DNA of 5,163 nt from an uncultured Flavobacterium sp. GTDB lineage: Bacteria; Bacteroidota; Bacteroidia; Flavobacteriales; Flavobacteriaceae. The stretch's first letter is position 1; every line of letters starts with the position of its first letter. Location of the stretch: assembly GCF_946479975.1 (NCBI RefSeq), contig NZ_CAMLIX010000297.1, positions 1 to 5,163 of the forward strand, read 5' to 3'. Below, in pieces: positions 3,970 to 5,163 of the stretch. A program made the translations under genes and the position numbers. The notes beneath the pieces are model-generated. The model had not been told where the DNA came from. It saw only the letters and a program-made list of their open reading frames with translations, and searched no databases.

Positions 3970-5163
3970 TTAGTTAATTTTGATTATCACTCCGTTTTTA
4001 TCAGTGGTTAGCTTTCCTTTGGTTTTTTTACCGTTTATAATTTCTTTTCCGTTAATCTTAACAGAAACTTCTTTTATAGTGTCGGTATCTTCATTAATCT
4101 CAGTATCAACGTCTTCGTTTATATTCTCGTAATCTTGATCATTATCGTGATCTGCAGGACAGTTTAGACAATTTACTTTAGAACCTTGTACTTTGTAAAT
4201 GTAGTTTCCATCATAATCTAAGTTAAAGAAACCGTCATCATAATTGTAATAATCTCTAACAGAAGAATCTGGTTTAATCAATTGTCCTTCTGGAACATAT
4301 ATATAAATATCAACTTCTTGTCCTCTGAATTTATTTTTAATATCTGTCAGAAAATAATTGTCTAAAATTAAATGATTTGCGTTGATTTGAAACTTGTAGT
4401 CAATTTTTTCTGCTCTTTTTTTAGCATTTGTAAAAGAGTTTCCTCTAGCACTTTTTTCAATTTGAATAAACGGAGTAGCTTCATCTGTATGCAATATGTG
4501 TAAACGTACATCATTAGAATAAATCAATTCGTTGTTTGCTGAATCTTGAACAAATTCAAAGTCACTATGGTGATTTAAGCTTTTTGTGTAATAATCACTG
4601 TATTTAAATTTTATAAACAGAGTATCAGTTGGTTTAATGTTCAGCACTTTTTTCTCGATCGTTTTGTTATCATGCGAGATTTCAGTTGCTTGTTTAATTC
4701 CAATGCTGATTAAAATTGCAATAGCGATAATCCAAACAGCTAAAAGAGTATATTTTGTAATGTTTCCAATTGATTTTAAGTTTGGAGACAACAATTTAAA
4801 TCCTAAAAGTGTTAAGAAGAAAAATGGAATTCCGATTGCAAAAAACATTAGTAAACCAAACGCCCAAAGCGGATATTCTGGAAAATTTCCTGCTTCAATG
4901 AAATTCTGCCAAGGAAACTCAATAAAAAGATTTGTTCCTAAAGTAAAAACGCCAATCAGCAATATGATCAAAGTTGAAATTCCGGCCATGATTAGAATTA
5001 CTCCTAAAAATTTAGCGAAGATTTTAAAAATCGTCATAACAAAGTCTCCAAATGAACTACTTATTCTCTCAGCTCCCGACTTTACTTGGTTTCCCATTTT
5101 GTCATAATCTGCATTTTTAAATTTATCAGAAAGTGAATCAATTTCTTCTCTAACTTTTTTTTC
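3970..5163 (-). CDS. PspC-family membrane protein, C-terminal part (start outside window)
   Basis: The frame is open to the window edge, giving 397 visible residues. Reading past the internal Met at 5097 gives EKKVREEIDSLSDKFKNADYDK, which is continuous with the rest, so 5097 is not the start. Visible residues 1-40 are a charged helical linker. Membrane segments follow at about 41-80 (one long or two short), 97-125 and 138-157. Then comes a large extracytoplasmic beta-rich domain at about 165-330, a CLNC pair (332-335), a strongly acidic low-complexity stretch (337-364) and a short basic end. I recognise this layout as the C-terminal half of Bacteroidota PspC-domain proteins, with the transmembrane region and toast-rack-like domain. 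The PspC domain itself would lie upstream and is not seen. The likely role is sensing or responding to envelope stress, with the downstream DUF2807 proteins as partners; that is inferred from family and gene order. Confidence 0.8.
   Translation of the reverse strand, partial: EKKVREEIDSLSDKFKNADYDKMGNQVKSGAERISSSFGDFVMTIFKIFAKFLGVILIMAGISTLIILLIGVFTLGTNLFIEFPWQNFIEAGNFPEYPLWAFGLLMFFAIGIPFFFLTLLGFKLLSPNLKSIGNITKYTLLAVWIIAIAILISIGIKQATEISHDNKTIEKKVLNIKPTDTLFIKFKYSDYYTKSLNHHSDFEFVQDSANNELIYSNDVRLHILHTDEATPFIQIEKSARGNSFTNAKKRAEKIDYKFQINANHLILDNYFLTDIKNKFRGQEVDIYIYVPEGQLIKPDSSVRDYYNYDDGFFNLDYDGNYIYKVQGSKVNCLNCPADHDNDQDYENINEDVDTEINEDTDTIKEVSVKINGKEIINGKKTKGKLTTDKNGVIIKIN

Noticed and set aside
5095..5097. 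Met at 5097 as the start of the PspC-like protein
   Set aside because: The frame stays open to the window end with charged helical sequence continuous with the protein, so this Met is internal.
4637..5107. Plus-strand frame of 156 codons opposite the PspC-like gene
   Set aside because: It is a shadow of the membrane segments on the minus strand, with no promoter or family resemblance.

Overview
The window looks like a chromosomal segment of a flavobacterium (Bacteroidota, probably Flavobacterium or a close relative). The basis is low G+C, Bacteroidota-type -7 boxes (TAnnTTTG) ahead of several genes, no Shine-Dalgarno sequences, signal peptides ending FAQ and a DUF2807/PspC-type envelope gene set typical of that group. 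This is recognition from memory and composition; no database search was run.

Layout, left to right. (1) 1-519 (+) is the 3' end of a secreted beta-helix, GH55-like carbohydrate-active protein. (2) 520-902 has no credible gene. It holds two diverged copies of a palindromic, MITE/REP-like repeat, each followed by a small related hairpin, then a rho-independent terminator for the minus-strand tRNA. (3) 903-977 (-) is tRNA-Pro(UGG). Directly upstream in its transcription direction (999-1054) lies a broken second copy of its 5' half, and upstream of that a good Bacteroidota promoter. (4) 1230-2177 (+) is trxB, thioredoxin reductase, a complete 315-residue protein. (5) 2178-2313 is a convergent intergenic region with a perfect 48-bp palindrome (bidirectional terminator) flanked by inverted hexanucleotide arrays. 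(6) 2314-5163 (-) holds three envelope genes. In transcription order these are the C-terminal 397 residues of a PspC-family membrane protein (start outside the window), a DUF2807 lipoprotein only 3 nt behind it, and a second, diverged DUF2807 protein with a signal peptide, 84 nt further on and possibly with its own promoter.

The minus-strand cluster probably forms an envelope-stress module. A membrane-anchored PspC-like sensor with an extracytoplasmic domain is made with two extracytoplasmic solenoid proteins, one lipid-anchored and one soluble. trxB and the tRNA are housekeeping and unrelated. I saw no CRISPR array, phage gene or transposase. The points most worth a second look are the composite palindromic repeat, the tRNA-Pro remnant inside the tRNA leader, the symmetrical hexamer/palindrome structure between trxB and the DUF2807 gene, and the seven-rung Ser/Gly ladder in the DUF2807 lipoprotein.
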